Below the pieces are notes generated by a model. That model was given only the letters and a program-made list of their open reading frames with translations, ran no database searches and was not told the origin of the DNA. From positions 1 to 37,065 of the forward strand of contig URDM01000021.1 in assembly GCA_900546575.1 (NCBI GenBank): a DNA stretch of 37,065 nt, read 5' to 3'. Source of the stretch: an uncultured Prevotella sp. Lineage in GTDB: Bacteria; Bacteroidota; Bacteroidia; Bacteroidales; Bacteroidaceae. Below are positions 1 through 6,456 of this stretch, one piece after another. The translations under genes and the position numbers were made by a program. The stretch's first letter is position 1. The number at the start of each line of letters is the position of its first letter.

Positions 1-77
1 GATTTTTTAAGAATCAGGGAGTTTTGACACACCCTCTTTGTGATTTTTTAAGAATCAGGGAGTTTTGACACACCCTC
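1..77. repeat. Two-copy 41-bp tandem repeat at window edge
   Basis: A 36-bp sequence occurs identically at 1-36 and 42-77, separated by TTTGT, giving a 41-bp period. It may continue to the left of the window. On the minus strand each copy begins GAGGGTGTGTCAAAAC, which resembles the outer ends of some insertion sequences, but no transposase is visible. The 5-bp spacer is too short for a CRISPR array. Identity of the copies is seen directly; the IS-end idea is inference. Confidence 0.8.
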
Positions 78-363
78 CGACTTTTTGTGCTTAATAACTG
101 AAAACATTATTGCAATTCCTGTTATAGACGCTAATATTCCCCAACCACAAATATAGTTCATATTGTTTTGCTTTTATGTTATACCTAAAGAACGACTGGA
201 TATTGAATTTATTGTATTGAATTACAGTATTAATCAGAAAACGCACAATAATATGTCTATCAATGTTTTTCCATTGTCTCACCAAGTAGGGACTATTTGG
301 CGACACGCATGTTCAAGTCATACATGCTTTTCCGCCAAAGGTGCGTCTCTGCAATCCATCATA
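78..363. other. Intergenic region with a two-stem hairpin, no convincing gene
   Basis: No open frame here looks like a protein family. The only clear structure is at 296-339: an outer stem TTTGGCG/CGCCAAA (296-302 with 333-339) enclosing an inner stem GCATGT/ACATGC (307-312 with 322-327). It has no T-tract, so it is not an ordinary terminator. With the tandem repeat to its left, this could be debris of a mobile element; that is inference. Confidence 0.4.
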
Positions 364-402
364 TAAAATCCGCAGATAGAAACTAACTATCTACGGATTT
401 TA
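364..402. terminator. Rho-independent terminator of the threonine operon
   Basis: A 16-bp stem with a single C/A mismatch (364-379 paired with 387-402) and a 7-nt loop. The outer pairs are A/T-rich, so the minus-strand transcript ends in a U-rich stretch and either direction could be terminated. It lies about 50 bp past the thrC stop codon, at the end of the minus-strand operon. Confidence 0.8.
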
Positions 403-453
403 ATGAGTTTTAAATAAAAAACTAAGACCATAGAGTGTAATATAGTACTCTTT

Positions 454-1752
454 TCATCTTTCTAGCAACTTCTTAAAGTCGCTGAACTCTTTCGACATGG
501 CTATGCTCTTCTTCTCGCCCTTCATGAAAGCGGCAAGACGTTCGGGTATTGCTACCTCGGCATTTATTGCCGATTCTACTGTATCCTTGAACTTTGCAGG
601 ATGGGCTGTCTCGCCGAATACGCCTACTTCACCGTCAAGCAGGAGGTCTTTCAATGCCTGATAGCCGCATGCTCCGTGTGGGTCGAGGATGTAGTGATTG
701 TTGTCGTAGCACTGGCGCATGGTCTGGCGTATCTGCTCGTCGCTGTATGTAGCACCGCTCATCAGACTTGAAATCTTCTTCCAGTCGCCCTTGAAGAGGT
801 CGTTGATACGAGCGAAGTTGCTCGGGTCGCCTACGTCCATGGCATTGGCAATGGTCTGAATGCTTGGGCGTGGACAGTACTCGCCGGTCTGCAGATACTT
901 GTACACGATGTCGTTGGCATTGTTGGCTGCTATGAAACGCTTCACAGGCAAGCCCATTTCTCTACCGAATATAGCTGCTGTGATGTTGCCGAAGTTGCCG
1001 CTCGGCACACATATTACGTATCCGTGCTCCTTGCCAATGCGCTTAAGCTGTGCATAGGCGTAGAAATAGTAGAACGCTTGTGGAAGGAAGCGTGCCACGT
1101 TGATGGAATTGGCAGAGGTAAGCTTCATGTGCTTGTTAAGCTCGTCGTCCATGAATGCCTGCTTTACAAGAGCCTGACAGTCGTCGAACACACCGTCTAC
1201 TTCAATGGCTGTGATGTTCTGTCCGAGTGTGGTGAACTGGCTCTCCTGAATCTTGCTGACCTTGCCCTTTGGATAGAGCACGTATACATGGATGCCCTCT
1301 ACACCAAGGAAACCATTGGCTACAGCCGAACCAGTGTCGCCACTTGTAGCTACAAGTACATTGACATTCTTGGTTCCCTCTTCGCGTATGAAGTATTGCA
1401 GCATACGCGCCATGAAGCGTGCGCCTACATCCTTAAATGCAAGTGTTGGTCCGTGGAAGAGTTCGAGCGAGTATATATTCTGTTCAACTTCCTTTATGGG
1501 GCAGTCGAACGCCAAGGTGTCGTATACGATGCGCTTTAGGTCGTCTGCCTTGATGTCTTCGCCGAAGAAGGCATCTGCCACCTTGTATGCTATCTCCTGA
1601 AACGAGAGCTTGTCGATGTTCTCAAAAAAATCCTTAGGCAGTTTCTTGATATGTTCGGGCATATAGAGACCGCGGTCGGGAGCAAGTCCTTTTACTACTG
1701 CCTCGTGCAGAGAGGCGAGGGGGGCTGTATGGTTGGTGCTGTAATATTTCAT
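454..1752 (-). CDS. thrC: Threonine synthase
   Basis: Cytoplasmic PLP enzyme that converts O-phosphohomoserine to L-threonine, the last step of the pathway. The 432-residue product has the usual length of the bacterial form. The N-terminal segment carrying the YYSTNH motif and the PLP-lysine motif LAFKDVGAR (Lys107) are present, followed by the phosphate-binding loop region SGDTGSA and the SGNFGN motif. The start at 1752 gives the usual MKYYSTN N-terminus. It is the last gene of the minus-strand operon, 34 bp after the ApgM-like gene, and is followed by the terminator at 364-402. The assignment is secure from motifs and operon context. Confidence 0.97.
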   Translation of the reverse strand: MKYYSTNHTAPLASLHEAVVKGLAPDRGLYMPEHIKKLPKDFFENIDKLSFQEIAYKVADAFFGEDIKADDLKRIVYDTLAFDCPIKEVEQNIYSLELFHGPTLAFKDVGARFMARMLQYFIREEGTKNVNVLVATSGDTGSAVANGFLGVEGIHVYVLYPKGKVSKIQESQFTTLGQNITAIEVDGVFDDCQALVKQAFMDDELNKHMKLTSANSINVARFLPQAFYYFYAYAQLKRIGKEHGYVICVPSGNFGNITAAIFGREMGLPVKRFIAANNANDIVYKYLQTGEYCPRPSIQTIANAMDVGDPSNFARINDLFKGDWKKISSLMSGATYSDEQIRQTMRQCYDNNHYILDPHGACGYQALKDLLLDGEVGVFGETAHPAKFKDTVESAINAEVAIPERLAAFMKGEKKSIAMSKEFSDFKKLLER

Positions 1753-1786
1753 AGAATTTAAAATGTTAAGTGTTGATTGTTAAGTG

Positions 1787-3064
1787 TTAAAGTGCTGGAA
1801 CGTCAATGCCCATAAACATGTCCATAAACTCTGTGAGGTGAAGCATGCCGTAGCTGCCTCTTACGCAACTCACTTCGCTGTATGTCTCAACGTTGTCAGG
1901 CTCTATGCCGGGATACCATACGGCGAAAGGTACAGGCTCTTTCATGTGCGTGCGTATCTCCACCGGAGTGGGATGGTCGGGCATTAAGGCTATGCATACA
2001 GGTTCGTTCCACTTTGACACCTCATTAAATATAGGACCGACCATACGGCTGTCGAGGTTTTCGATGGTGCGAAGCTTCAGTTCCAGGTCACCGTCATGTC
2101 CTGCTTCGTCGCTTGCTTCTACGTGTACGAATACGAAGTCGTCATTGCGCAGAGCGTCGATAGCGGCTTGTGCCTTTCCTTCATAATTGGTATCGGCAAG
2201 TCCGGTAGCGCCCGGTACGATGATGTTGTGCAGTCCGGCGTAATGGCCAATGCCACGTATCAGGTCCACAGCCGAAATCACGTCGCCTCGCTTTATCTGT
2301 GGATACATCTCCTGAAGCGTCTTCATCTGTGGACGATAGCCGCCTCCCCAAGGCCATATGCAGTCAGCCTCGTCTTTGCCTTCGGCACGTCTTGCTATGT
2401 TGAACGGAGCATTGGCAAGCACTTCCTGCGATTTCAGAATCAGGTCGTTCAGCAGGTCGGCGGTCTGTTGTGCCGTCATTCTGTCGGATGATTTGTCTTC
2501 GTTGAATTTCTCGCCATTGTCCTCATATCCCGGTTCGGGAGTGATGAGCAGTTCGCGCCAAGGTTCGTTGGGATGGTCGTGGGGTGGGGCGCATGTAATA
2601 TGCTTGTTGCCACCTCTTATTATAAGCAAGTGTCGGTATTGTATTCCCTTGATGAACATCACACGGTCGTTGCCCAGTTTCTCGTTCAATAGGTCGATGA
2701 GTTGCTGGCTGTCGTCGGTAGTAAGGTGCCCGCCATGATGATTCTTTATCTTGCCGTCGGCAATGCAGATGATGTTGCAGCGCAATGCGAAGTCGTCGGG
2801 GCGCATGTCGTAGCCTATTGAAGCTGCTTCCAACGGTCCGCGACCTTCATATACCTTGTTCATATCATAGCCAAGGATAGTGGCATTAGCCACTTCGCTG
2901 CCTGGCAGAAAACCGTCGGGCACGGTGATGAGACGGCCCGTTCGTCCTATGCGAGCCAGATTGTCCATGTTTGGAGTGTTGGCATACTCAAGGAGGGTCT
3001 TGCCTCCAAGTCGGTCGACAGCATGGTCCGCCATGCCGTCGCCGAGGATTATAATGTGTTTCAT
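1787..3064 (-). CDS. ApgM-fold phosphotransferase, probable homoserine kinase of the threonine operon
   Basis: A 425-residue protein of the alkaline-phosphatase superfamily, archaeal cofactor-independent phosphoglycerate mutase branch. The N-terminal metal motif GDGMAD (residues 8-13), the PGSEVANA motif with the probable phosphorylated serine (Ser56), the late EASDEAGHDGD segment and MPDHPTP are visible metal-ligand regions. By annotation it would be a phosphoglycerate mutase, but it lies between thrA and thrC, 12 bp after thrA, and no GHMP-type thrB is seen here. A subfamily of these proteins is described as proposed homoserine kinase (I recall TIGR02535). I infer that it phosphorylates homoserine. 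The fold is clear; the substrate is inferred from context and subfamily. Confidence 0.85.
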   Translation of the reverse strand: MKHIIILGDGMADHAVDRLGGKTLLEYANTPNMDNLARIGRTGRLITVPDGFLPGSEVANATILGYDMNKVYEGRGPLEAASIGYDMRPDDFALRCNIICIADGKIKNHHGGHLTTDDSQQLIDLLNEKLGNDRVMFIKGIQYRHLLIIRGGNKHITCAPPHDHPNEPWRELLITPEPGYEDNGEKFNEDKSSDRMTAQQTADLLNDLILKSQEVLANAPFNIARRAEGKDEADCIWPWGGGYRPQMKTLQEMYPQIKRGDVISAVDLIRGIGHYAGLHNIIVPGATGLADTNYEGKAQAAIDALRNDDFVFVHVEASDEAGHDGDLELKLRTIENLDSRMVGPIFNEVSKWNEPVCIALMPDHPTPVEIRTHMKEPVPFAVWYPGIEPDNVETYSEVSCVRGSYGMLHLTEFMDMFMGIDVPAL

Positions 3065-3076
3065 GGGATATACTTT

Positions 3077-5512
3077 TTAGATGTTAGCGATAGACATGAT
3101 GTTGGCGAATACGCCCGCAGCTGTTACACTTGCTCCAGCTCCGTAACCCTGTATGAGCATCGGGTACTCGCGATAGCGCTCGGTGGTGAGCGATACTACG
3201 TTGTTGCTGCCCTCAAGATTATAGAACGGATGGCGTATGTCAACTTCTTTGAGTGCCACGTTGGTCTTGCCGTGGTCGAATGTTGCCACAAAACGCCAGC
3301 GCTTGCCTTCGGCTTCGAGCTTCTTGCGACGCTCTTCAAAGTCGGCATCAAGCTGTGGCAGATTCTTCCAGAAGTCGTCTATAGTACCCTCAAAGAACGA
3401 GTCGGGAATGAAAAGATGCTTCTCAACATCAGCTTTCTCTACCTTATATCCTGCCTCACGGGCGAGAATAACGAGTTTGCGAATTACGTCCTTGCCCGAA
3501 AGGTCAATGCGTGGGTCGGGTTCGCTATATCCCTGCTCCTTGGCACGGCGTACTGCCTCTGACAATGGAACGTCTGCCGAGATTTCATTGAATATAAAGT
3601 TGAGTGTACCACTGAGCACAGCCTCAATCTTCAATATCACGTCGCCCGAGTTGCGCAGGTCGTTTATAGTTCCGATGATAGGCAGTCCGGCTCCTACATT
3701 GGTTTCGTAGCGGAATTTCACGCCACGTGCCAGAGCAGTCTCCTTCAGTCTGATGTAGTTGTCGTACGATGAAGATGCAGCAATCTTATTGGCTGCAATC
3801 ACCGAGATGTTATGCTCGAGGAACGACTGGTAGAGCAGTGCCACGTCCTTGCTGGCTGTACAGTCTACAAACACGCTGTTGAAGATGTTCATGCTGATAA
3901 TCTCGTCGCGCAAGGCATTGTCGTTGCATAATGGTGCCTGCTCGAGCAGTTCGCGATATGTAGTGAGGTCGATGCCGTCGCGGTTGAATATCGCTTTCTT
4001 CGATGATGCTATTCCCACTACGTTTAGCTTCAGTCGCTTGGTGCGTTTCAGCTCTTCATATTGGTCGTGAATCTGCTCAAGAAGCTGTCCGCCCACTGTT
4101 CCCACACCGCATACAAAGAGATTGAGCACCTTGTATTCCGAAAGGAAGAACGAGTCGTGTATTACGTTGAGTGCCTTGCGCAGATATTTACTGTCTACTA
4201 CAAACGAGATGTTGGTCTCCGATGCACCCTGCGCACATGCTATCACGCTGATGCCGCTTCTGCCAAGAGTACCGAAGAGTTTGCCGGCAATACCAGGTGT
4301 GTGCTTCATGTTCTCGCCTACAATGGCTATGGTTGCCAATCCGCTCTCAGCGTGCATTGGGAACATGGCACCCGTCTCTATCTCCTTTGCAAACTCGTTG
4401 TTGAGCACCTCTACGGCAGCCTGCGAGTCCTGATCGCGCACGCCAATAGATGTAGAGTTCTCTGACGATGCCTGCGACACCATAAACACGCTTATGCCAT
4501 TGTCGGCAAGAGCGGTAAAGATGCGTCGGTTGACACCGATGACACCCACCATCGACAGACCTGTAACAGTGATGAGGGTGGTGCCGTTGATGCTCGAAAT
4601 ACCCTTGATGGGTTTGGAATCGTTGGCTATTTTAGCCTTGATGATAGTTCCCTCAGCGTCAGGATTGAATGTGTTCTTTACGCGTATCGGTATATTCTTA
4701 ATACAAACGGGGTATATTGTAGGCGGATAAATCACCTTTGCACCAAAGTTGCAAAGCTCCATAGCCTCGATATAGCTCAGTTCGTTGATAGTGTATGCAG
4801 TCTTGATTACTCGTGGATCGGCGGTCATGAAGCCGTCTACATCTGTCCATATTTCGAGTATGTCGGCATCGAGTGCTGCCGCAATGATAGCTGCTGTATA
4901 GTCTGAACCACCGCGTCCGAGATTGGTAATCTCGTCGGTGTCGCGGTCCATACTGATAAAACCTGGAACAAGTGAAACGCGTGGCAGGTCGCTGAATGTG
5001 CGACGCACCAGTCGGTTGGTGAGTTCTGAATCGAGAGTGTTCTTATGGTTCTTCTGCACGGTCTTGATGAAGTCGCGCGAGTCAAACCACTTGGCGCCAT
5101 GCACAAGTGTAGCCACAATGTTAGAGCTAAGGCGTTCGCCGTAGCTTACGATAGCGTCCTGTGTCTTCTTGGAAAGGTCGTGGATAAGGAACACGCCAAA
5201 ATATATAGAGCGCAACTGTTCAAACAGCGAATCGACAATCTTGAACAGGTTTTCGCGTTTGCGTGTGTCGGTGATGATGGTGTCAATCATCTTGTGGTGG
5301 CGGTCCACCATGGCTTGAAACTCATCCTTCCATGCTTCGTCGCCCTTAAGTGCAAGCTGCGAAGTGGCAAGGAGCTTGTCGGTGATGCCACCAAGGGCAC
5401 TGACTACAATGATGACCGGCTGTTTCTGGGCCTCTTTCTCTACAATAGCCTTCAGGCTGAGAATACTCTCTACGGAACCTACTGAGGTTCCGCCAAATTT
5501 CAATACTTTCAT
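3077..5512 (-). CDS. thrA: Bifunctional aspartokinase / homoserine dehydrogenase
   Basis: An 811-residue fusion that catalyses the first and third steps from aspartate to homoserine. The aspartokinase domain begins KFGGTSVGS (from residue 5) and runs to about residue 300. Two ACT-type regulatory regions follow (about 310-460). The homoserine dehydrogenase Rossmann motif GVGTVG is at 469-474. The frame stays open upstream to 5608, but the conserved MKVLKFGG start is at 5512; the extra 32 residues belong to the leader RNA and are not ThrA-like. Length matches E. coli ThrA (about 820). First gene of a three-gene minus-strand operon. The ACT regions suggest allosteric control by threonine, as known for the family. 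Confidence 0.97.
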   Translation of the reverse strand: MKVLKFGGTSVGSVESILSLKAIVEKEAQKQPVIIVVSALGGITDKLLATSQLALKGDEAWKDEFQAMVDRHHKMIDTIITDTRKRENLFKIVDSLFEQLRSIYFGVFLIHDLSKKTQDAIVSYGERLSSNIVATLVHGAKWFDSRDFIKTVQKNHKNTLDSELTNRLVRRTFSDLPRVSLVPGFISMDRDTDEITNLGRGGSDYTAAIIAAALDADILEIWTDVDGFMTADPRVIKTAYTINELSYIEAMELCNFGAKVIYPPTIYPVCIKNIPIRVKNTFNPDAEGTIIKAKIANDSKPIKGISSINGTTLITVTGLSMVGVIGVNRRIFTALADNGISVFMVSQASSENSTSIGVRDQDSQAAVEVLNNEFAKEIETGAMFPMHAESGLATIAIVGENMKHTPGIAGKLFGTLGRSGISVIACAQGASETNISFVVDSKYLRKALNVIHDSFFLSEYKVLNLFVCGVGTVGGQLLEQIHDQYEELKRTKRLKLNVVGIASSKKAIFNRDGIDLTTYRELLEQAPLCNDNALRDEIISMNIFNSVFVDCTASKDVALLYQSFLEHNISVIAANKIAASSSYDNYIRLKETALARGVKFRYETNVGAGLPIIGTINDLRNSGDVILKIEAVLSGTLNFIFNEISADVPLSEAVRRAKEQGYSEPDPRIDLSGKDVIRKLVILAREAGYKVEKADVEKHLFIPDSFFEGTIDDFWKNLPQLDADFEERRKKLEAEGKRWRFVATFDHGKTNVALKEVDIRHPFYNLEGSNNVVSLTTERYREYPMLIQGYGAGASVTAAGVFANIMSIANI

Positions 5513-5715
5513 TCTTCTTGTTCTTTGGTTAATGCCTCCATACAAAGGAGGCGGATTGTGTTTCGGTGCAGTGGCTTGCCGGCGCAGCGAGACTGGCTTC
5601 TGCATCATGCCTCAATACGAGAGAGGAATGCGCAAGACTCCTTGGTCTGCTTTTCTATACTGCGCGACAGCGGGGCGTGACAGCACCGTGTCGTGACATA
5701 AAGTTTTAATAAAGT
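5513..5715 (-). promoter_or_regulatory. thrA leader RNA, candidate cis-regulatory region
   Basis: About 200 nt separate the predicted transcription start (~5715) from the thrA start codon. The leader is GC-richer than the flanking intergenic DNA. It holds a 14-codon frame (5655-5699) ending in TAG, then 41 further open codons in the same frame up to a TAA at 5529-5531. Just before the thrA start is a hairpin with arms GCCTCC and GGAGGC. No run of Thr or Ile codons is present, so a classical thr attenuator is not evident. From memory, small 'hypothetical proteins' resembling this frame are annotated in Bacteroides genomes; not verified here. Confidence 0.5.
5655..5699 (-). CDS. Possible 14-codon leader peptide upstream of thrA
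   Basis: ATG at 5699-5697 is about 16 nt after the predicted transcription start and opens a frame encoding MSRHGAVTPRCRAV before TAG. It is Arg-rich with one Thr. Position near the 5' end suits a leader peptide, and the same frame continues open for 41 codons beyond the stop. There is no independent evidence of translation; it may be only the coding-like face of a conserved RNA. Confidence 0.3.
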   Translation of the reverse strand: MSRHGAVTPRCRAV

Positions 5716-5720
5716 GTCGG

Positions 5721-5750
5721 CAAATTTACGAAAAATAAATGTTATGTCAA
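5721..5750 (-). promoter_or_regulatory. Bacteroidetes-type promoter of the thr operon
   Basis: On the minus strand TTG (5750-5748), part of TTGACA, is followed after 19 bases by TAAATTTG (5728-5721), matching the Bacteroidetes -33/-7 consensus TTTG ... TAnnTTTG. It is the only good match upstream of thrA and would start transcription near 5715. Confidence 0.7.
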
Positions 5751-5840
5751 TAGAAAACAACAGAAAAATTACAATTTTGTTTTAGTTGAGGCTATTTGCC
5801 GAACAGATAGTCTACGTCATACGGCGTGTGGAATAGGATT

Positions 5841-5906
5841 GTAGTACTGCTATTATAAGATTGTAAAACTTCTATTATAAGATAGTAGAACTGATGGCAT
5901 TAGTAA
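5841..5906. repeat. 22-bp-period degenerate repeat array (3 units)
   Basis: Units begin GTAGTACT (5841), GTAAAACT (5863) and GTAGAACT (5885), exactly 22 bp apart. The first two share CTATTATAAGAT. Around the second junction the sequence is a near-palindrome, TTCTATTAT-aag-ATAGTAGAA. It lies between the thrA promoter and tRNA-Arg, with no gene in it. Confidence 0.6.
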
Positions 5907-5980
5907 TGGGTCTTGTTGTAATACTATTATATAATCCGCTTCTTACGTATATATAAGCATTCTGATACCGTATTAAATAG

Positions 5981-6064
5981 TCGTATCGTGCCATGAAATG
6001 GTCGTGTCAAGCCATGAAACGATCGTATCAAGCCATGAAACGACCATATCGTGGCTTGAAACGA
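5981..6064. repeat. 21-bp-period repeat array (4 units)
   Basis: Four contiguous 21-bp units at 5981, 6002, 6023 and 6044. Units 2 and 3 differ by one base; unit 1 changes a few positions and unit 4 has its core in the opposite orientation (GGCTTGAAAC against AGCCATGAAAC). Each unit is a quasi-palindrome around the GCC or GGC centre. The minus strand could encode a heptapeptide repeat, but there is no sign of a real gene. Confidence 0.8.
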
Positions 6065-6129
6065 AACGATTATCTCGTAAGAGAAGTCTTTGGAGTATTG
6101 ATATTTGAACTGAGTCTTTTTGCTTGATC

Positions 6130-6155
6130 AGGCTACGGCGGGGACGCCATAGCCT
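6130..6155. repeat. Intergenic palindrome, copy 1
   Basis: AGGCTACGGCG and CGCCATAGCCT arms separated by GGGA. The same element with two base changes is at 29393-29418, also followed by CCTAT, so it is a dispersed repeat. Here it lies just past the tRNA-Arg terminator. Confidence 0.75.
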
Positions 6156-6171
6156 CCTATGGCGCATAAAC

Positions 6172-6207
6172 AAAAAAAGAGGACTTTACTTTCGTAAAAT
6201 CCTCTTT
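6172..6207 (-). terminator. Rho-independent terminator of tRNA-Arg
   Basis: On the minus strand a stem AAAGAGGA...TCCTCTTT with inner TTTA/TAAA pairs and a short CGAAAG loop is followed directly by a run of T. It begins about 12 nt after the tRNA 3' end. Confidence 0.85.
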
Positions 6208-6218
6208 AGATATGTTTG

Positions 6219-6292
6219 TGACTCCGGCAGGATTCAAACCTGCAACCTTCTGATCCGTAGTCAGATGCTCTATTCAGTTGAGCTACGGAGCC
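6219..6292 (-). tRNA. tRNA-Arg(ACG)
   Basis: A full cloverleaf reads on the minus strand: acceptor arms GGCTCCG and CGGAGTC (one G-U pair), anticodon loop CTACGGA giving anticodon ACG, a T-arm with GTTTGAATC, and discriminator A. CCA is not encoded. Length 74 nt. It has its own promoter at 6337-6368 and terminator at 6172-6207. The A34 wobble base implies editing to inosine by TadA, as is general for this isoacceptor. Confidence 0.95.
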
Positions 6293-6336
6293 AAACCTTA
6301 TTGCTTTGCGGAAGCGTTGTTCCTTAAAAGCGAGTG

Positions 6337-6368
6337 CAAAGGTATCGCTTTTTATTTAAACCTCCAAA
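6337..6368 (-). promoter_or_regulatory. Promoter of tRNA-Arg
   Basis: On the minus strand TTTG (6368-6365), 20 bases, TACCTTTG (6344-6337). The block continues as GCACTCGC to 6330, identical to the tRNA-His and tRNA-Ser promoters in this window. It lies divergent from, and partly upstream of, the SUMF/BNR gene. Confidence 0.85.
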
Positions 6369-6391
6369 TATTTTTGAATGTTTTTTCTGTT

Positions 6392-6425
6392 TTTGTCGAA
6401 ATTTCTTGGATTTGTACTACCTTTG
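6392..6425 (+). promoter_or_regulatory. Probable promoter of the SUMF/BNR-GH28 unit
   Basis: TTTG at 6392-6395 and TACCTTTG at 6418-6425, 22 bases apart, slightly longer than the usual 19-21. It lies 31 bp before the ATG at 6457 and supports that start over the more upstream frame opening at 6334. Confidence 0.6.
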
Positions 6426-6456
6426 CATAAGGTATAAACTAATTAAGAACCATTTT

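Noticed and set aside
1..77. CRISPR array
   Set aside because: Spacing between the 36-bp copies is only 5 bp and there are just two copies.
48..161. Minus-strand 37-codon frame with one hydrophobic stretch near the left edge
   Set aside because: It ends inside the tandem repeat, has no family likeness and no promoter; likely chance.
1787..3064. Glycolytic phosphoglycerate mutase
   Set aside because: The operon position between thrA and thrC favours homoserine kinase, though enzyme activity is not proven.
5513..5608. Extended ThrA N-terminus of 32 residues
   Set aside because: The MKVLKFGGTS start is conserved in the family; the extra residues derive from the leader.
5513..5715. Classical threonine attenuator
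   Set aside because: The leader frame has only one Thr codon in its first 14 and no terminator with T-tract was seen before thrA.
5973..6173. Minus-strand frame with a heptapeptide repeat
   Set aside because: The repeat reflects the 21-bp DNA period; units are quasi-palindromic with an inverted core and there is no protein-like sequence elsewhere in the frame.
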